Assembly: GCF_036226465.1 (NCBI RefSeq)
Contig: NZ_CP108476.1
Location: 3,720,001 to 3,784,000, forward strand
DNA: 64,000 bases
Direction: 5' to 3'
Origin: Kitasatospora sp. NBC_01250
GTDB lineage: Bacteria > Actinomycetota > Actinomycetes > Streptomycetales > Streptomycetaceae
Shown here: positions 46,900-56,839 of the stretch, one piece after another
How the letters are laid out: each line of letters begins with the position of its first letter
Position numbering within the stretch: the first letter of the stretch is position 1
Made by a program: the position numbers and the translations under genes
The notes under the pieces: model-generated
What the model saw: only the letters and a program-made list of their open reading frames with translations
Databases searched by the model: none
Told to the model about the DNA's origin: nothing

Positions 46900-48411
46900 A
46901 TGGCGTCACCCACCACCCTGGACGCCGGCCTCAAGCCGGTCTCTCCTTCCGGCGGCAAGACCTTCTTCGGGCACCCCCGCGGACTCGCCACCCTCTTCAT
47001 GACCGAGACCTGGGAGCGTTTCAGCTTCTACGGGATGCGGGCCCTGCTGGTCCTCTACATGACGGCCTCCACGGCCCATGGCGGACTCGGCATGAAGGTG
47101 GCCCTGGCCACCGCGATCTACAGCGTTTACAACGCCATGGTCTACCTGCTCGCCCTGCCCGGCGGCTGGATCGCGGACCGCTTCCTCGGCGCCCGCAAGA
47201 CCGTCGCGCTCGGCGGCGGGATCATCATGATCGGCCACTTCCTGCTGGCCGTGCCCTTCGAGGGCTCCTTCTTCCTGGGCCTGGTCTTCATCGCGGTGGG
47301 CTCCGGCCTGCTGAAGGCCAACATCTCCACGATGGTCGGCCACCTGTACGAGGGCCCGAACGACCCGCGTCGCGATGGTGGCTTCACCATCTTCTACATG
47401 GGCATCAACCTCGGCGCCTTCGCGGCTCCGCTGGTGATCGGCACCGTCGGCCAGAGCGTCGACTGGCACCTCGGCTTCGCGCTGGCCGGCATCGGCATGG
47501 CGCTGGGCCTGGGCCAGTACCTGCTGGGCTCGCGCCACCTCAGCGCGCAGAGCAGCGTGGTGGCCTCGCCGATGTCCGACACCGAGCGCGGTGCGCTGCT
47601 GCGCAAGGCCGGCCTGTGGCTGGCCGCGGCCGTGGTCTTCTACGGCGTCGTGGTGCTGACTGGCAACTTCAGCATCAACTGGGCGGTCTGGCCGCTGTCG
47701 ATCGCGGGCATCGCGATCCCGGTGGTCGTCTTCGCCCGGATCAAGCGGGACAAGGACCTCAGCCCCACCGACCACTCCAAGATCCGCGGCTACATCTGGT
47801 TCTTCGTGGTCGCCGCCGTGTTCTGGATGATCTACGACCAGTCCGGCTCCACGCTGAGCGTCTTCGCCGACCAGAACACCAAGCTGTCGATCTTCGGGGC
47901 GAGCTTCCCCTCCAGCTGGTTCCAGTCGCTGAACCCGCTCTACATCATGGCGCTGGCCCCGGTCTTCGCCTGGCTCTGGGTCTGGCTGGCCCGCCGGGCC
48001 AAGAACCCGAGCACCACGATGAAGTTCGCCATCGGCCTGCTGCTGATCGGCGCCTCGTTCCTGGTGATGATGCTGGCGATGGCCGCGGCGGCCGGCGGCC
48101 ACAAGGTCACCCCGCTCTGGCTGGCGCTGGTCTACCTGGTCCAGACCGTCGGCGAGCTGGCCCTGTCCCCGGTCGGCCTGTCCGTCACCACCAAGCTGGC
48201 ACCGGCCAAGTACGCCAGCCAGATGATGGGCATCTGGTTCCTCGCCGTCACCGCCGGTGACTGCGTGGCGGCCGTGATCCAGCTGGGCCTGGGCAACGCC
48301 ACCGGCAGCACCTGGTACTTCGCCTCCCAGGGCGTGGCGGCGATCATCGCCGGTATCGCGCTGGTGATGTACCGCAAGAACGTGATCAGGCTCATGGGCG
48401 ACGTCCACTGA
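46900..48411 (+). CDS. POT/PTR-family proton-dependent oligopeptide transporter
   Basis: 503 residues from ATG 46900 with AAGGAA upstream. PTR2 signature FMTETWERFSFYGMRALLVL (ExxER-type E-T-W-E-R-F proton-coupling motif in TM1), GGWIADRFLGARKTVALGGG, and FTIFYMGINLGAFAAPLVIG. About fourteen hydrophobic segments, the bacterial number. Imports di- and tripeptides with protons. The transporter is followed by a strong terminator. Confidence 0.95.
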   Translation: MASPTTLDAGLKPVSPSGGKTFFGHPRGLATLFMTETWERFSFYGMRALLVLYMTASTAHGGLGMKVALATAIYSVYNAMVYLLALPGGWIADRFLGARKTVALGGGIIMIGHFLLAVPFEGSFFLGLVFIAVGSGLLKANISTMVGHLYEGPNDPRRDGGFTIFYMGINLGAFAAPLVIGTVGQSVDWHLGFALAGIGMALGLGQYLLGSRHLSAQSSVVASPMSDTERGALLRKAGLWLAAAVVFYGVVVLTGNFSINWAVWPLSIAGIAIPVVVFARIKRDKDLSPTDHSKIRGYIWFFVVAAVFWMIYDQSGSTLSVFADQNTKLSIFGASFPSSWFQSLNPLYIMALAPVFAWLWVWLARRAKNPSTTMKFAIGLLLIGASFLVMMLAMAAAAGGHKVTPLWLALVYLVQTVGELALSPVGLSVTTKLAPAKYASQMMGIWFLAVTAGDCVAAVIQLGLGNATGSTWYFASQGVAAIIAGIALVMYRKNVIRLMGDVH

Positions 48412-48430
48412 CCTGATCCACCCGCACCGA

Positions 48431-48473
48431 CCGCAAGGGCCGGTACCCGTCTCACGGGTACCGGCCCTTGCGG
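48431..48473. terminator. Bidirectional terminator between the POT transporter and hutI
   Basis: A 20-bp perfect stem (48431-48450 with 48454-48473) with a 3-base loop between two convergent genes. Confidence 0.92.
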
Positions 48474-48486
48474 CGTCAGGCGCGCG

Positions 48487-49653
48487 TCACAGCTCCCGGA
48501 CGCCGGCGCGCCAGACCGCGGCGGTGAGCGGGACGCCCGGGCGGTAGGCGAGGTGGACCGGGGAGGGGGCGTCCAACAGGAGCAGGTCCGCGCGGACGCC
48601 CGGGGCGATCCGGCCGACGTCGGTGCGGCGCAGGGCGCGCGCGCCGCCGGCGGTGGCGGCGTGCACCGCCTCGTCCGGGGTCATGCCCATCTCGCGCACG
48701 GCCACCGCGATGCAGAAGGCCATCGAGCTGGTGAAGCTGGAGCCCGGGTTGCAGTCGGTGGACAGCGCCACGGTGGCGCCCGCGTCCAGCAGTCGGCGCG
48801 CGTCGGGATAGGGGGCGCGGGTGGAGAACTCCGCGCCGGGCAGCAGGGTGGCGACCGTGCCGGAGCCGGCCAGTGCCGCCACGTCCGCGTCCGTCAGGTG
48901 GGTGCAGTGGTCGGCCGAGGCGGCGCCCAGCTCGACCGCCAGCTGCACGCCGGGCCCGTAGGAGAGCTGGTTGGCGTGCACCCGCGGGGTCAGGCCCCGC
49001 TCGACGCCCGCGGTCAGGATCGCCCGCGCCTGGTCGCCGTCGAAGGCACCGTTCTCGCAGAAGACGTCCACCCAGCGGGCGTGCGGGGCGCAGGCGTCCA
49101 GCATCGGGCCGGTGACCAGGTCGACGTAGCCCGCGGGGTCGTCGGCGTACTCCGGGGCGACCACGTGGGCCCCCAGGTAGGTGGTCTCCGGGGTGTGGTC
49201 GGCGGCGATCCGCAGCGCCCGGGCCTCGTCCTCGACGGTCAGGCCGTAGCCGGACTTGCACTCGATGGTGGTCGTGCCCTGGCGCAGCGCCTCGCGCACG
49301 AAGCGGGCCAGGTTGGCGTCGAGTTCGGCGTCCGAGGCGGCCCGGGTGGCGGCCACCGTGGTGCGGATGCCGCCCGCGGTGTAGGCCTGGCCGGACATCC
49401 GGGCGTTGAACTCGGCGGTCCGGTCGCCCGCGAAGACCAGGTGGGCGTGCGAGTCGACGAAGCCGGGCAGCAGGGCCCGCCCGGCCGCGTCCACGTGCTG
49501 GTCGGCCGCGGGGGCGTCGGCGCTGGGTCCGGTCCAGGTGATCACCGAGCCGTCGATCACCACGGCGGCCTGCTCGATCAGGCCGAGCAGGCCGGGGTGT
49601 GACGGGTCGTTGGTGACCAGGGTGCCGATGTTGCTGATCAGGGTGCTGGTCAT
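48487..49653 (-). CDS. hutI: Imidazolonepropionase
   Basis: 388 residues. Hydrolyses imidazolonepropionate to N-formimino-glutamate (third step of histidine breakdown). Amidohydrolase fold: metal HxH in [59 protein letters not shown], and [14 protein letters not shown] (metal Asp). The longer overlapping frame at 48476-49672 is a shadow. Last gene of the hutU operon, 44 bp after hutF. Confidence 0.97.
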   Translation of the reverse strand: MTSTLISNIGTLVTNDPSHPGLLGLIEQAAVVIDGSVITWTGPSADAPAADQHVDAAGRALLPGFVDSHAHLVFAGDRTAEFNARMSGQAYTAGGIRTTVAATRAASDAELDANLARFVREALRQGTTTIECKSGYGLTVEDEARALRIAADHTPETTYLGAHVVAPEYADDPAGYVDLVTGPMLDACAPHARWVDVFCENGAFDGDQARAILTAGVERGLTPRVHANQLSYGPGVQLAVELGAASADHCTHLTDADVAALAGSGTVATLLPGAEFSTRAPYPDARRLLDAGATVALSTDCNPGSSFTSSMAFCIAVAVREMGMTPDEAVHAATAGGARALRRTDVGRIAPGVRADLLLLDAPSPVHLAYRPGVPLTAAVWRAGVREL

Positions 49654-49697
49654 GAGCCTTTCCGGAGTTCAAGAGGGTCCGCCACGGGCGGGCGCTC

Positions 49698-51083
49698 TCA
49701 GGGAAGCAGCGCGGTGATCGCGCGGTGCAGCGCGCCGGGGACGTCGGCGATGCTCTGGTGCACGCCGTCGGCGACGACCCGCCGGCCGCCGACCACCACG
49801 TGCCGCACGTCGGCCGCCGAGGCGGCGAAGACGGCGGTCTCGGCGCCCAGGTGCGGATCGGGGCCCGCGGTGCGCACCGAGTCCAGCGCCAGCACGGTGA
49901 AGTCGGCCAGCGCCCCCACCTCGATCCGGCCCGCCTCCGGCCAGCCGAGCGAGGCGTGCCCGTCCTCGGTGCCGGCCCGCAGCAGCGCGCCCGCCGTCCA
50001 GTGGCCGCGGGTGCGGGTGCGCAGCCGCTCGTTGAGCTCCAGTGCGCGCGCCTCCTCGAACGGGTCGATCACCGCGTGGCTGTCGCTGCCCAGGGTCACC
50101 GGGCAGCCGCCGCTGGCCAGTTGACGGGCCGGGCCGATGCCGTCGGCCAGGTCCCGCTCGGTGGTCGGGCACATGCAGATCACCGTGGAGGAGTCGGTGA
50201 GCAGCTTGATGTCCTCCTCGGTCAGGTGGGTGGCGTGCACCGCGCTGGTCCGCGGCCCGAGCACGCCGTGGTCGGCGAGCAGCCGGGTGGGGGTGACGCC
50301 GTGCGCGGTCAGGCAGGCGTCGTTCTCCGCGGTCTGCTCGGAGAGGTGCACGTGCAGCGGCGCCTTGCGCATCGACGACCAGTGCGCGACCGTGCTCAGC
50401 TGCTCGGCCGGCACCGCGCGCACCGAGTGGATCGCGGCGCCGATCCGGGCGTGCTCGCGGGGCTTGAGCGCATCCGCGCGCTCGGCCCAGGCCAGCGCGT
50501 CGCCGTCGCCGAAGCGCAGCTGGGGCTTGGTCAGCTCGGCACCGAAGCCGGAGGAGAGGTAGCAGGTGTCGAGCAGGGTGATCCGGATGCCGGCCCGTGC
50601 GGCGGCCTCGATCAGCGCCTCCCCCATCGCGTTCGGGTCGGCGTAGCGGGCGCCGCCCGGTGCGTGGTGCAGGTAGTGGAACTCGCCGACGGCCGTGATC
50701 CCGGCCAGCGCCATCTCGGCGTAGACGGCGGTGGCGAGCTCCAGGTAGCTGTCCGGGTCGAGCGCGGCGGCGAACCGGTACATGGTGTCGCGCCAGGTCC
50801 AGAAGGTGCCGGAGCCGACCTGCACCCGGCCGCGCAGCGCGCGGTGGAAGGCGTGCGAGTGGGCGTTGGCCTGGCCCGGCACCGTCAGCCCGGCCAGCCG
50901 GACGGCCTGCGGCGGGCAGGGGCCGCTGTCCGGGGTGACCTTGGTGATCCGCCCGTCGGCGGCCACCTCGATCAGCACGGACCGCTCCACCACCGGGCCG
51001 TTCACGTGCGGCAGCCAGGCCTGCTCGGCCCAGTACCGCTGTGCCACCGCCGGCGGTGCCGCCGGGGTCTGCGTCACTGACAT
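49698..51083 (-). CDS. hutF: Formimidoylglutamate deiminase
   Basis: 461 residues. Converts N-formimino-glutamate to N-formyl-glutamate and ammonia. Amidohydrolase motifs: PGQANAHSHAFHRALRGRVQ (HxH), APLHVHLSEQTAENDACL, SAVHATHLTEEDIKLL, and TLGSDSHAVIDPFEEARALE (metal Asp), with MCPTTERDLADGIGP between. This shows that the pathway runs through formylglutamate rather than formamide. Overlaps the upstream M20 gene by 10 bp. Confidence 0.96.
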   Translation of the reverse strand: MSVTQTPAAPPAVAQRYWAEQAWLPHVNGPVVERSVLIEVAADGRITKVTPDSGPCPPQAVRLAGLTVPGQANAHSHAFHRALRGRVQVGSGTFWTWRDTMYRFAAALDPDSYLELATAVYAEMALAGITAVGEFHYLHHAPGGARYADPNAMGEALIEAAARAGIRITLLDTCYLSSGFGAELTKPQLRFGDGDALAWAERADALKPREHARIGAAIHSVRAVPAEQLSTVAHWSSMRKAPLHVHLSEQTAENDACLTAHGVTPTRLLADHGVLGPRTSAVHATHLTEEDIKLLTDSSTVICMCPTTERDLADGIGPARQLASGGCPVTLGSDSHAVIDPFEEARALELNERLRTRTRGHWTAGALLRAGTEDGHASLGWPEAGRIEVGALADFTVLALDSVRTAGPDPHLGAETAVFAASAADVRHVVVGGRRVVADGVHQSIADVPGALHRAITALLP

Positions 51084-52279
51084 GCCAGGTCCTCCAGGAC
51101 GTCCGTGAGTGCCGCCACTCCCGTGAGGCAGTCGGCCACCTCGGCGTGCTCGGCCGGGGAGTGCGAGACGCCGCTCGGGTTCCGTACGAACAGCATGGCG
51201 GTCGGCACCGCCGATGCCAGGATCCCCGCGTCGTGTCCCGCGCCGGTGGGCAGCACCGGGACCCCGCCGAGCGCGCCGACCAGCCGGTCGCGCAGCGGGA
51301 CGTCGAAGTCCACCACCGGGGTGTACGACTCGCGCACCAGCTCGACCTTCACGCCGTCGCGCTCGCCGCGCTCGGCGGCGGCCTGCGCGATCGCCGCCAC
51401 CAGCTCGTCCAGGGTGGCCTCGTCCGCCGCCCGGGAGTCCAGCCAGCCGCGGACCAGGGAGGCGATCGCATTGGTGCCGTTCGGCTCCACGGCGATCTTG
51501 CCGAAGGTGGCCAGCGCACCGGCCTGCCGGGCCTTCTTACGGGCGGCCAGCACCGTGGTGGCGTAGGTGAGCATCGGGTCGTGCCGGTCGTCCAGGCGGG
51601 TGGTGCCCGCGTGGTTGGCCTCGCCGTGGAAGTCGAAGCGCCAGCGGCCGTGCGGCCAGATCGCCCCGGCCACCCCGACCGGCTGGTCCTCGGCCAGGTA
51701 CCGGCCCTGCTCGACGTGCAGCTCCACGAAGGCGCCGATCCGGGCCAGCCGCTCGGCGTCGGCACCGATCGCGTCCGGGTCCTGCCCGGCCCGCTCCATC
51801 GCGTCGGGCAGCCGCACGCCGTTCGCGTCGCGCAGCTCCCGGGCCTGCTCCGGGGTCAGCAGCCCGGCACTGAGCCGGGACCCCACGCAGGCCACGCCGA
51901 ACCGCGCGCCCTCCTCGTCACCGAAGTTGACGATCGCCAGCGGCTTGCTGAACTCGGCCCCGCGGTCGCGCAGTCCGTCCAGCGCGGCGAAGGAGGAGAC
52001 GACGCCGAGCGGGCCGTCGAAGGCACCGCCGTCCGGCACCGAGTCCAGGTGCGAGCCGGTGACGATCGCCCCCTCGCCCTGCGGATCGCCCAGCCAGGCC
52101 CACTGGTTGCCGTTGCGGTCCAGCTCGTAGGCCAGGCCGCGGGAGCGGGCCTGCTCCTCGAACCAGGCCCGGCACTCGGCGTCGGCGGCGTTCCAGGCGT
52201 GCCGGCGGTAGCCGCCGGAGGAGGCGGAGCGGCCCACCGGGAGCAGCTCCGCCCACATCTCCTGGAACCCGAGGGTCAC
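51074..52279 (-). CDS. M20-family amidohydrolase (allantoate amidohydrolase-like) in the hut operon
   Basis: 401 residues, GTG start overlapping the hutU stop by 4 bp. Two-zinc M20 layout: [20 protein letters not shown] (metal His and bridging Asp), [19 protein letters not shown] (catalytic Glu pair), [12 protein letters not shown] (metal His), a dimerisation insert with [12 protein letters not shown], and [16 protein letters not shown] with a C-terminal HSPAEHAEV. Homologues are called allantoate amidohydrolase or N-carbamoyl-amino-acid hydrolase. No HutG-type deformylase is in this cluster. This enzyme is therefore a candidate for the formylglutamate-to-glutamate step. Confidence 0.92.
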   Translation of the reverse strand: MTLGFQEMWAELLPVGRSASSGGYRRHAWNAADAECRAWFEEQARSRGLAYELDRNGNQWAWLGDPQGEGAIVTGSHLDSVPDGGAFDGPLGVVSSFAALDGLRDRGAEFSKPLAIVNFGDEEGARFGVACVGSRLSAGLLTPEQARELRDANGVRLPDAMERAGQDPDAIGADAERLARIGAFVELHVEQGRYLAEDQPVGVAGAIWPHGRWRFDFHGEANHAGTTRLDDRHDPMLTYATTVLAARKKARQAGALATFGKIAVEPNGTNAIASLVRGWLDSRAADEATLDELVAAIAQAAAERGERDGVKVELVRESYTPVVDFDVPLRDRLVGALGGVPVLPTGAGHDAGILASAVPTAMLFVRNPSGVSHSPAEHAEVADCLTGVAALTDVLEDLACQ

Positions 52280-53946
52280 AGCTCACCCATCGGGATGCGG
52301 ACACCGCGCTCGGCGGCGACCTCGTCCGCACGGTCGTAGCCGGCGTCCACGTGCCGGATCACGCCCATGCCCGGGTCGTTGGTGAGCACCCGGCGGATCT
52401 TCTCGCCGGCCAGCTTGGTGCCGTCGGCGACCGTGACCTGACCGGCGTGGATCGAGCGGCCGATGCCGACGCCGCCGCCGTGGTGGATGGAGACCCACGA
52501 GGCGCCGGAGGCCACGTTGACCATGGCGTTGAGCAGCGGCCAGTCGGCGATCGCGTCGGAGCCGTCCAGCATCGCCTCGGTCTCGCGGTAGGGCGAGGCC
52601 ACCGAGCCGCAGTCCAGGTGGTCGCGGCCGATCACGATCGGGGCGGACAGCTCGCCGCTGGCGACCATGTCGTTGAAGCGCTCGCCGGCCTTGTCGCGCT
52701 CGCCGTAGCCGAGCCAGCAGATCCGCGCCGGCAGGCCCTGGAAGTGCACCTTCTCCTGGGCCATCTTGATCCAGCGGTGCAGCGACTCGTTCTCCGGGAA
52801 CAGGTCGAGCACGGCCTTGTCGGTCTTGGCGATGTCCTGCGGGTCGCCGGAGAGGGCGGCCCAGCGGAAGGGGCCCTTGCCCTCGCAGAAGAGCGGGCGG
52901 ATGTAGGCCGGCACGAAGCCGGGGAACTCGAACGCCCGCTTGTAGCCGGCCAGCTGGGCCTCGCCGCGGATCGAGTTGCCGTAGTCGAAGACCTCGGCGC
53001 CCTTGTCCTGGAAGCCGACCATGGCCTCCACGTGCTTGGCCATCGACTCGCGCGAGCGGGTGGTGAACTCGGCGGGCTCGCGCGCCGCGTAGTCGGCCAT
53101 GTCGTCGAAGGCGACGCCGATCGGCAGGTAGCTCAGCGGGTCGTGCGCGCTGGTCTGGTCGGTGACGATGTCGATCGGCGCGTCCATCGCGAGCAGCTGC
53201 GGGAACAGCTCGGCGGCGTTGCCCAGCAGGCCGATCGAGAGCGGCTGCTTCTTGTCGCGGGCGGCGGTGGCCAGCTCCAGCGCGTGGCTGAGGTTCTTGG
53301 CCTCGACGTCCAGGTAGCGGTGCTCGATCCGGCGCGCGATCCGGGACGGGTCGCAGTCGATGCAGATCGCCACGCCGCCGTTCATGGTGACGGCCAGCGG
53401 CTGGGCGCCACCCATGCCGCCCAGACCCGCGGTCAGCGTGATGGTGCCCGCCAGGGTGTCGTCGAACTTCTTGGCGGCGACGGCGGCGAAGGTCTCGTAG
53501 GTGCCCTGCAGGATGCCCTGGGTACCGATGTAGATCCACGAACCGGCGGTCATCTGCCCGTACATGGTGAGCCCCAGGCTCTCCAGCCGGCGGAACTCCT
53601 CCCAGTTGGCCCAGTCGCCGACCAGGTTGGAGTTGGCGATCAGCACCCGCGGCGCCCACTCGTGGGTCTGCATCACGCCGACCGGACGGCCGGACTGGAC
53701 CAGCATGGTCTCGTCCTGCTTGAGCGTCTGCAGCGTGCGGACCATCGCGTCGTACGAGCGCCAGTCACGCGCGGCCTTGCCGGTGCCGCCGTAGACGACC
53801 AGCTTGGAGGGGTGCTCGGCCACCTCGGGGTCGAGGTTGTTCATCAGCATCCGCAGGGCGGCCTCCTGCTGCCACCCCTGGGTGCTGAGCTTCGTCCCAC
53901 GCGCCGCACGCACCTCGCGCGGGCCACTCGTCTGCTGCTCCGCCAT
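52276..53946 (-). CDS. hutU: Urocanate hydratase (urocanase)
   Basis: 556 residues, full length. Uses tightly bound NAD as electrophile to convert urocanate to imidazolonepropionate. Conserved [84 protein letters not shown], and the active-site region [20 protein letters not shown] with [19 protein letters not shown]. First gene of a hutU-M20-hutF-hutI operon. TGAAT-type inverted repeats sit 28-65 bases upstream of its ATG. Confidence 0.98.
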   Translation of the reverse strand: MAEQQTSGPREVRAARGTKLSTQGWQQEAALRMLMNNLDPEVAEHPSKLVVYGGTGKAARDWRSYDAMVRTLQTLKQDETMLVQSGRPVGVMQTHEWAPRVLIANSNLVGDWANWEEFRRLESLGLTMYGQMTAGSWIYIGTQGILQGTYETFAAVAAKKFDDTLAGTITLTAGLGGMGGAQPLAVTMNGGVAICIDCDPSRIARRIEHRYLDVEAKNLSHALELATAARDKKQPLSIGLLGNAAELFPQLLAMDAPIDIVTDQTSAHDPLSYLPIGVAFDDMADYAAREPAEFTTRSRESMAKHVEAMVGFQDKGAEVFDYGNSIRGEAQLAGYKRAFEFPGFVPAYIRPLFCEGKGPFRWAALSGDPQDIAKTDKAVLDLFPENESLHRWIKMAQEKVHFQGLPARICWLGYGERDKAGERFNDMVASGELSAPIVIGRDHLDCGSVASPYRETEAMLDGSDAIADWPLLNAMVNVASGASWVSIHHGGGVGIGRSIHAGQVTVADGTKLAGEKIRRVLTNDPGMGVIRHVDAGYDRADEVAAERGVRIPMGEL

Positions 53947-53973
53947 GCTGCCGGCCTCCTTGCGGATGGATTC

Positions 53974-54011
53974 ATTCAGGATCTAGCACACTGAATATAT
54001 CCAATCATTCA
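53974..54011. promoter_or_regulatory. Operator candidate upstream of hutU (TGAAT inverted repeats)
   Basis: In an unusually AT-rich stretch, TGAATATATCCAATCATTCA (53992-54011) holds perfect 5-bp arms. ATTCAG (53974-53979) and CTGAAT (53991-53996) form a second inverted pair, 11 bases apart. Three alternating half-sites suggest a dimeric regulator. RpiR-family proteins often bind TGAA-type arms, and an RpiR gene lies 1.3 kb away. Confidence 0.45.
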
Positions 54012-54129
54012 AGCTGCGGCCAGACCCCGCACACATCTGATCAGCCCCGAACTTCCCAGCCGCCGGGCGCTACTCTGGACCTGGCGAACACCAGCCACTC
54101 GGCCCATCCACTCAGCAGTGGAGGACACC

Positions 54130-54699
54130 GTGACGGCAGCGATCACCGTGCGGCCCGGCCGGCTTCGCGAGGCGGCCGAGCAGATCGAGAAGAGCACCGG
54201 CCTCCGGGTACAGATCATCGGAGGGGTCCTGGTCATGTCTCCCCCTCCACAGGGCAAGCACGCGGGCGTGATCCGGCTTCTGCGCCGCCAGCTCGACCCG
54301 CTGCTGCCCTCTGGCACCGACATGTACGAGGTCTCCTCGATCGCGATGCCCGATGACCACGAGGACTATGCGACACCGGATCTGATCGTGCTGCCGACGG
54401 ACTGGGACCGTGACGACTCCTGGCTGGCGGATCCGCGCGACGTGACTCTCGCGGTCGAGGTCATTTCGGGCTCGGAACGGGCCCGCGGCATCGCGGACAA
54501 GACCCGCTGGTACGCCATCGCCGCCGTCGCCCTCCTGCTCGCCGTCGACCCGCGCAACGGCACGTGGACGCTCTACAGTCACCCCCGTGACGGCGCCTAC
54601 CAGGGCGTGCTGCACGGCACTTACGGCGAGCCCGTCCCGCTGCCCGCGCCGCTTACCGGCGAGCTGAGCACCACTGCCTTCCCCCGCTACGGCAACTGA
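54130..54699 (+). CDS. Uma2 family (putative restriction-endonuclease-fold) protein
   Basis: 189 residues from GTG 54130, with GGAGG just upstream; an in-frame GTG at 54118 is the alternative. Uma2/DUF820 pattern: VQIIGGVLVMSPPPQGKHAG, the acidic TPDLIVLPTDWD (PD of PD-(D/E)XK), AVEVISGSERARGIADKTRW (E...DK), and YAIAAVALLLAVDP. Streptomycete genomes carry many copies; function unknown. Divergent from hutU. Confidence 0.9.
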   Translation: MTAAITVRPGRLREAAEQIEKSTGLRVQIIGGVLVMSPPPQGKHAGVIRLLRRQLDPLLPSGTDMYEVSSIAMPDDHEDYATPDLIVLPTDWDRDDSWLADPRDVTLAVEVISGSERARGIADKTRWYAIAAVALLLAVDPRNGTWTLYSHPRDGAYQGVLHGTYGEPVPLPAPLTGELSTTAFPRYGN

Positions 54700-54706
54700 C
54701 GCCCCC

Positions 54707-55057
54707 TCACGCCGCCGCGTCGCCGTCCCAGTCGATGCCGATCTCGGCGAGCCAGGCACGGTCGCGTGCGGCCGTCTCGGGGGATTCGGCCGGGGCGTCG
54801 ACCGGGAGCATGGGCAGGGACGGCGGGCGGGGGATCTCCTGGACCGGGCCCAGACCGTAGCGCTCGGCGGTGGAACCGCCGGGCGGGGCGGGGTCGGTCA
54901 GGCCGATGTGGACGGCGGACTCGTCGCCCGGCTCCAGCACCCGCAGGCCCGGTCCGGGCGGGCCGAGCGCCACCCGGCGGCCACAGCTGGGGCAGGCCCA
55001 CTCCTCGGCCCCCGAAGCGAGTCTGCCGACCGGTCTCATCTCGTGGATCACGCGCAT
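54707..55057 (-). CDS. Hypothetical protein with a CxxC zinc-ribbon-like pair
   Basis: 116 residues from ATG 55057. EEWACPSCGRRVALGPPGPG gives one CxxC pair near the N terminus; a Pro-rich middle follows and an acidic end (AEIGIDWDGDAAA). No second Cys pair, so a full zinc ribbon would need dimerisation. Convergent with the Uma2 gene (7 bp between stops). Unknown function. Confidence 0.7.
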   Translation of the reverse strand: MRVIHEMRPVGRLASGAEEWACPSCGRRVALGPPGPGLRVLEPGDESAVHIGLTDPAPPGGSTAERYGLGPVQEIPRPPSLPMLPVDAPAESPETAARDRAWLAEIGIDWDGDAAA

Positions 55058-55307
55058 GGCGGACACCCCCGTTCGTCCTGACAGGTGGTCCGCCGGTAGG
55101 GGGCCGGGTGAAGGAGCGCCCGCCGCGTCAGCGGCTGATGTCCGCAGTGGGCCGAGTCTGGGCGGTGCCGACGAAGGAGTCCATGCGGAGCATCGGCGAC
55201 TGAGGAGAACCGTCCAGGCGAGAGTCCGGGCGTCGCGACGCCGGCCCCCTACCGGCGGACCCTCTATGGGGATGCCCGGTCCAGGGCGCGCTACTCCTGC
55301 TCCGGTG

Positions 55308-56174
55308 CTACTCCAGGAACAGTCCGCGGGCTGCCGCCGACTGCTCGATCGACTCCAATCGGGCTTCGGCACCGGGCAGTTCGTCGCACATGCTCTGCAG
55401 CAGCACCCGCCCCAGCACCATCGGCGCGCACGCGGTGTCGAAGACCAGGCCGGTGCCGACCTCGGCGGGCAGCAGCAGGTCGGAGAGCTCCGCCACCGGC
55501 GCGAAGGCGCTGTCGGCGACGGTCAGCACGGTCAGCCCGCAGCCCCGCGCCACGGTGAGCGCGTCCATCAGCTCGCGCGGGTAGCGCGGCAGTGCGAAGC
55601 AGAGGAACGCCGAGGCGCCGGCCGCCGCGGCCTGCTCGATCCGGTCGGCGAGCATGCTGCCGCCCTCGTCCAGCAGGCGGATGTCCGGGTGCACCTTGGC
55701 GGCGAAGTAGGCGAAGCCGCGCGCCTGGGCGGAGGCGGCCCGCAGGCCGAGCACCGGCAGCGGGCGGGAGGCGGCCAGCAGCCGGGCGGCGCGCACGATC
55801 GGCTCCGGGTCGGCCAGCAGCTCCGCGAGGTGGCGCAGGTGGGCGATCTCGGCGAGCACCGCCTGCTGGTGCTCGTTGCGCACCACCTCGGCCGGGGTCT
55901 CGGGCGCGGCCGGCTCGCCCACGCCGAGGTCGCGCAGCCGCTTGCGCAGCGCCGGGTAGCCGTCGTAGCCGAGCGCGACCGCGAACCGGGTGACCGAGGG
56001 CTGGCTGACCCCGGCCAGCTCGGCCACCTCGACGCTGGACAGGAACGGCGCCTCCGCGGCGTGCCGCACCAGCGCGTGCGCGATCCGGCGCTGCGTGGGG
56101 GTGAGCCGGTGGCCGTCGAAGAGCTCCAGCAGCCGGGCGGACGGCGCGGGGGACGACTCGGCGTTGGTCCTCAT
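55308..56174 (-). CDS. MurR/RpiR-family transcriptional regulator
   Basis: 288 residues. N-terminal HTH_6 domain (LTPTQRRIAHALVRHAAEA, FLSSVEVAELAGVSQPSVTRFAVALGYDGYPALRKRLRD). A C-terminal SIS domain (about 125-265) has LPVLGLRAASAQARGFAYFA, and ASAFLCFALPRYPRELMDAL in the sugar/effector site. It lies between hutU and hutH. RpiR proteins usually sense phosphosugars, but the location makes control of histidine utilisation plausible. Confidence 0.93.
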   Translation of the reverse strand: MRTNAESSPAPSARLLELFDGHRLTPTQRRIAHALVRHAAEAPFLSSVEVAELAGVSQPSVTRFAVALGYDGYPALRKRLRDLGVGEPAAPETPAEVVRNEHQQAVLAEIAHLRHLAELLADPEPIVRAARLLAASRPLPVLGLRAASAQARGFAYFAAKVHPDIRLLDEGGSMLADRIEQAAAAGASAFLCFALPRYPRELMDALTVARGCGLTVLTVADSAFAPVAELSDLLLPAEVGTGLVFDTACAPMVLGRVLLQSMCDELPGAEARLESIEQSAAARGLFLE

Positions 56175-56357
56175 GGTGCGTCCCTTTCGGCGTACTTACG
56201 GCAGGTGCGGCGGTCGACGTACTGTGCAGCAGGTACGACGCCAGGGCAATGGTGTCTCGTTGTCCGGGATGCCCGCTCTCAGGGTCACCCTGATTTCCCC
56301 CTGAGAGCCCTCCCGCCGGCTGGACCTCGCGTGGCCGCGGCGCGCAGGCTGGTCCTC

Positions 56358-56807
56358 ATGGATCCTCGCCACGACAGTCGCCCCTCGGAGTTCCGGGCCG
56401 ATCTGGACGCCGCTCTGCAGACCCGCAAGGAACTGGGCCCCGAGTACGAGTCGGCGCTCATCGACTCCTTCCTCTCCCGGGTCGACGCGCGGCTGGACGC
56501 CCGGGTCGAGCAGCGGGTGGCCGAGCGGCTGGCGGACCTGGGCCCGGCCTCCCGCGCCGAGCAGCGCTTCGACCGCCCGGGCGCCCGGCGCGGCTGGGCC
56601 GCCGGCAACAGCACCAGACTGTCGGTCATGTCGCTGGTCTTCGCGATCCCGCTGACCGGGATCGGCTCCGCCGCGGGCCTGCCGGGCATGCTCGCCACCT
56701 GGGCGGGCATCGTGGGCGTCAACTTCGCCGCGGCCCTCGCCGGCCGCCACGAGCAGGCCCGCGAGGAGCAGCGCCGCCTGAGCAGCACCCGCAGCGAGTG
56801 GGCCTGA
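56358..56807 (+). CDS. Small integral membrane protein, unknown function
   Basis: 149 residues from ATG 56358. Residues 1-85 are charged and helical (SRVDARLDARVEQRVAERLA looks like a coiled coil). Two hydrophobic helices follow (about 88-108 and 110-128), then a basic tail. No known domain. Divergent from the RpiR gene; its stop lies in a hairpin shared with hutH. Confidence 0.72.
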   Translation: MDPRHDSRPSEFRADLDAALQTRKELGPEYESALIDSFLSRVDARLDARVEQRVAERLADLGPASRAEQRFDRPGARRGWAAGNSTRLSVMSLVFAIPLTGIGSAAGLPGMLATWAGIVGVNFAAALAGRHEQAREEQRRLSSTRSEWA

Positions 56808-56839
56808 GGCCCACTCACTGCCCGGCGGTGCCTCAGGCC
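56801..56839. terminator. Hairpin overlapping the stop codons of the membrane-protein gene and hutH
   Basis: GGCCTGAGGC (56801-56810) pairs with GCCTCAGGCC (56830-56839). The TGA of the plus-strand gene (56805-56807) and the hutH stop (56833-56835) both lie in the stem. An alternative local hairpin spans 56797-56815. Confidence 0.65.

Noticed and set aside
48476..49672. 398-codon frame overlapping hutI
   Set aside because: Arg/Gly/Pro-rich shadow of hutI in another frame. HutI motifs are all in the 48487-49653 frame.
55058..55307. Mini-ORF on the minus strand beginning near 55183
   Set aside because: An 18-codon frame without the RHV...LC leader-peptide core, promoter spacing or ribosome-binding site.
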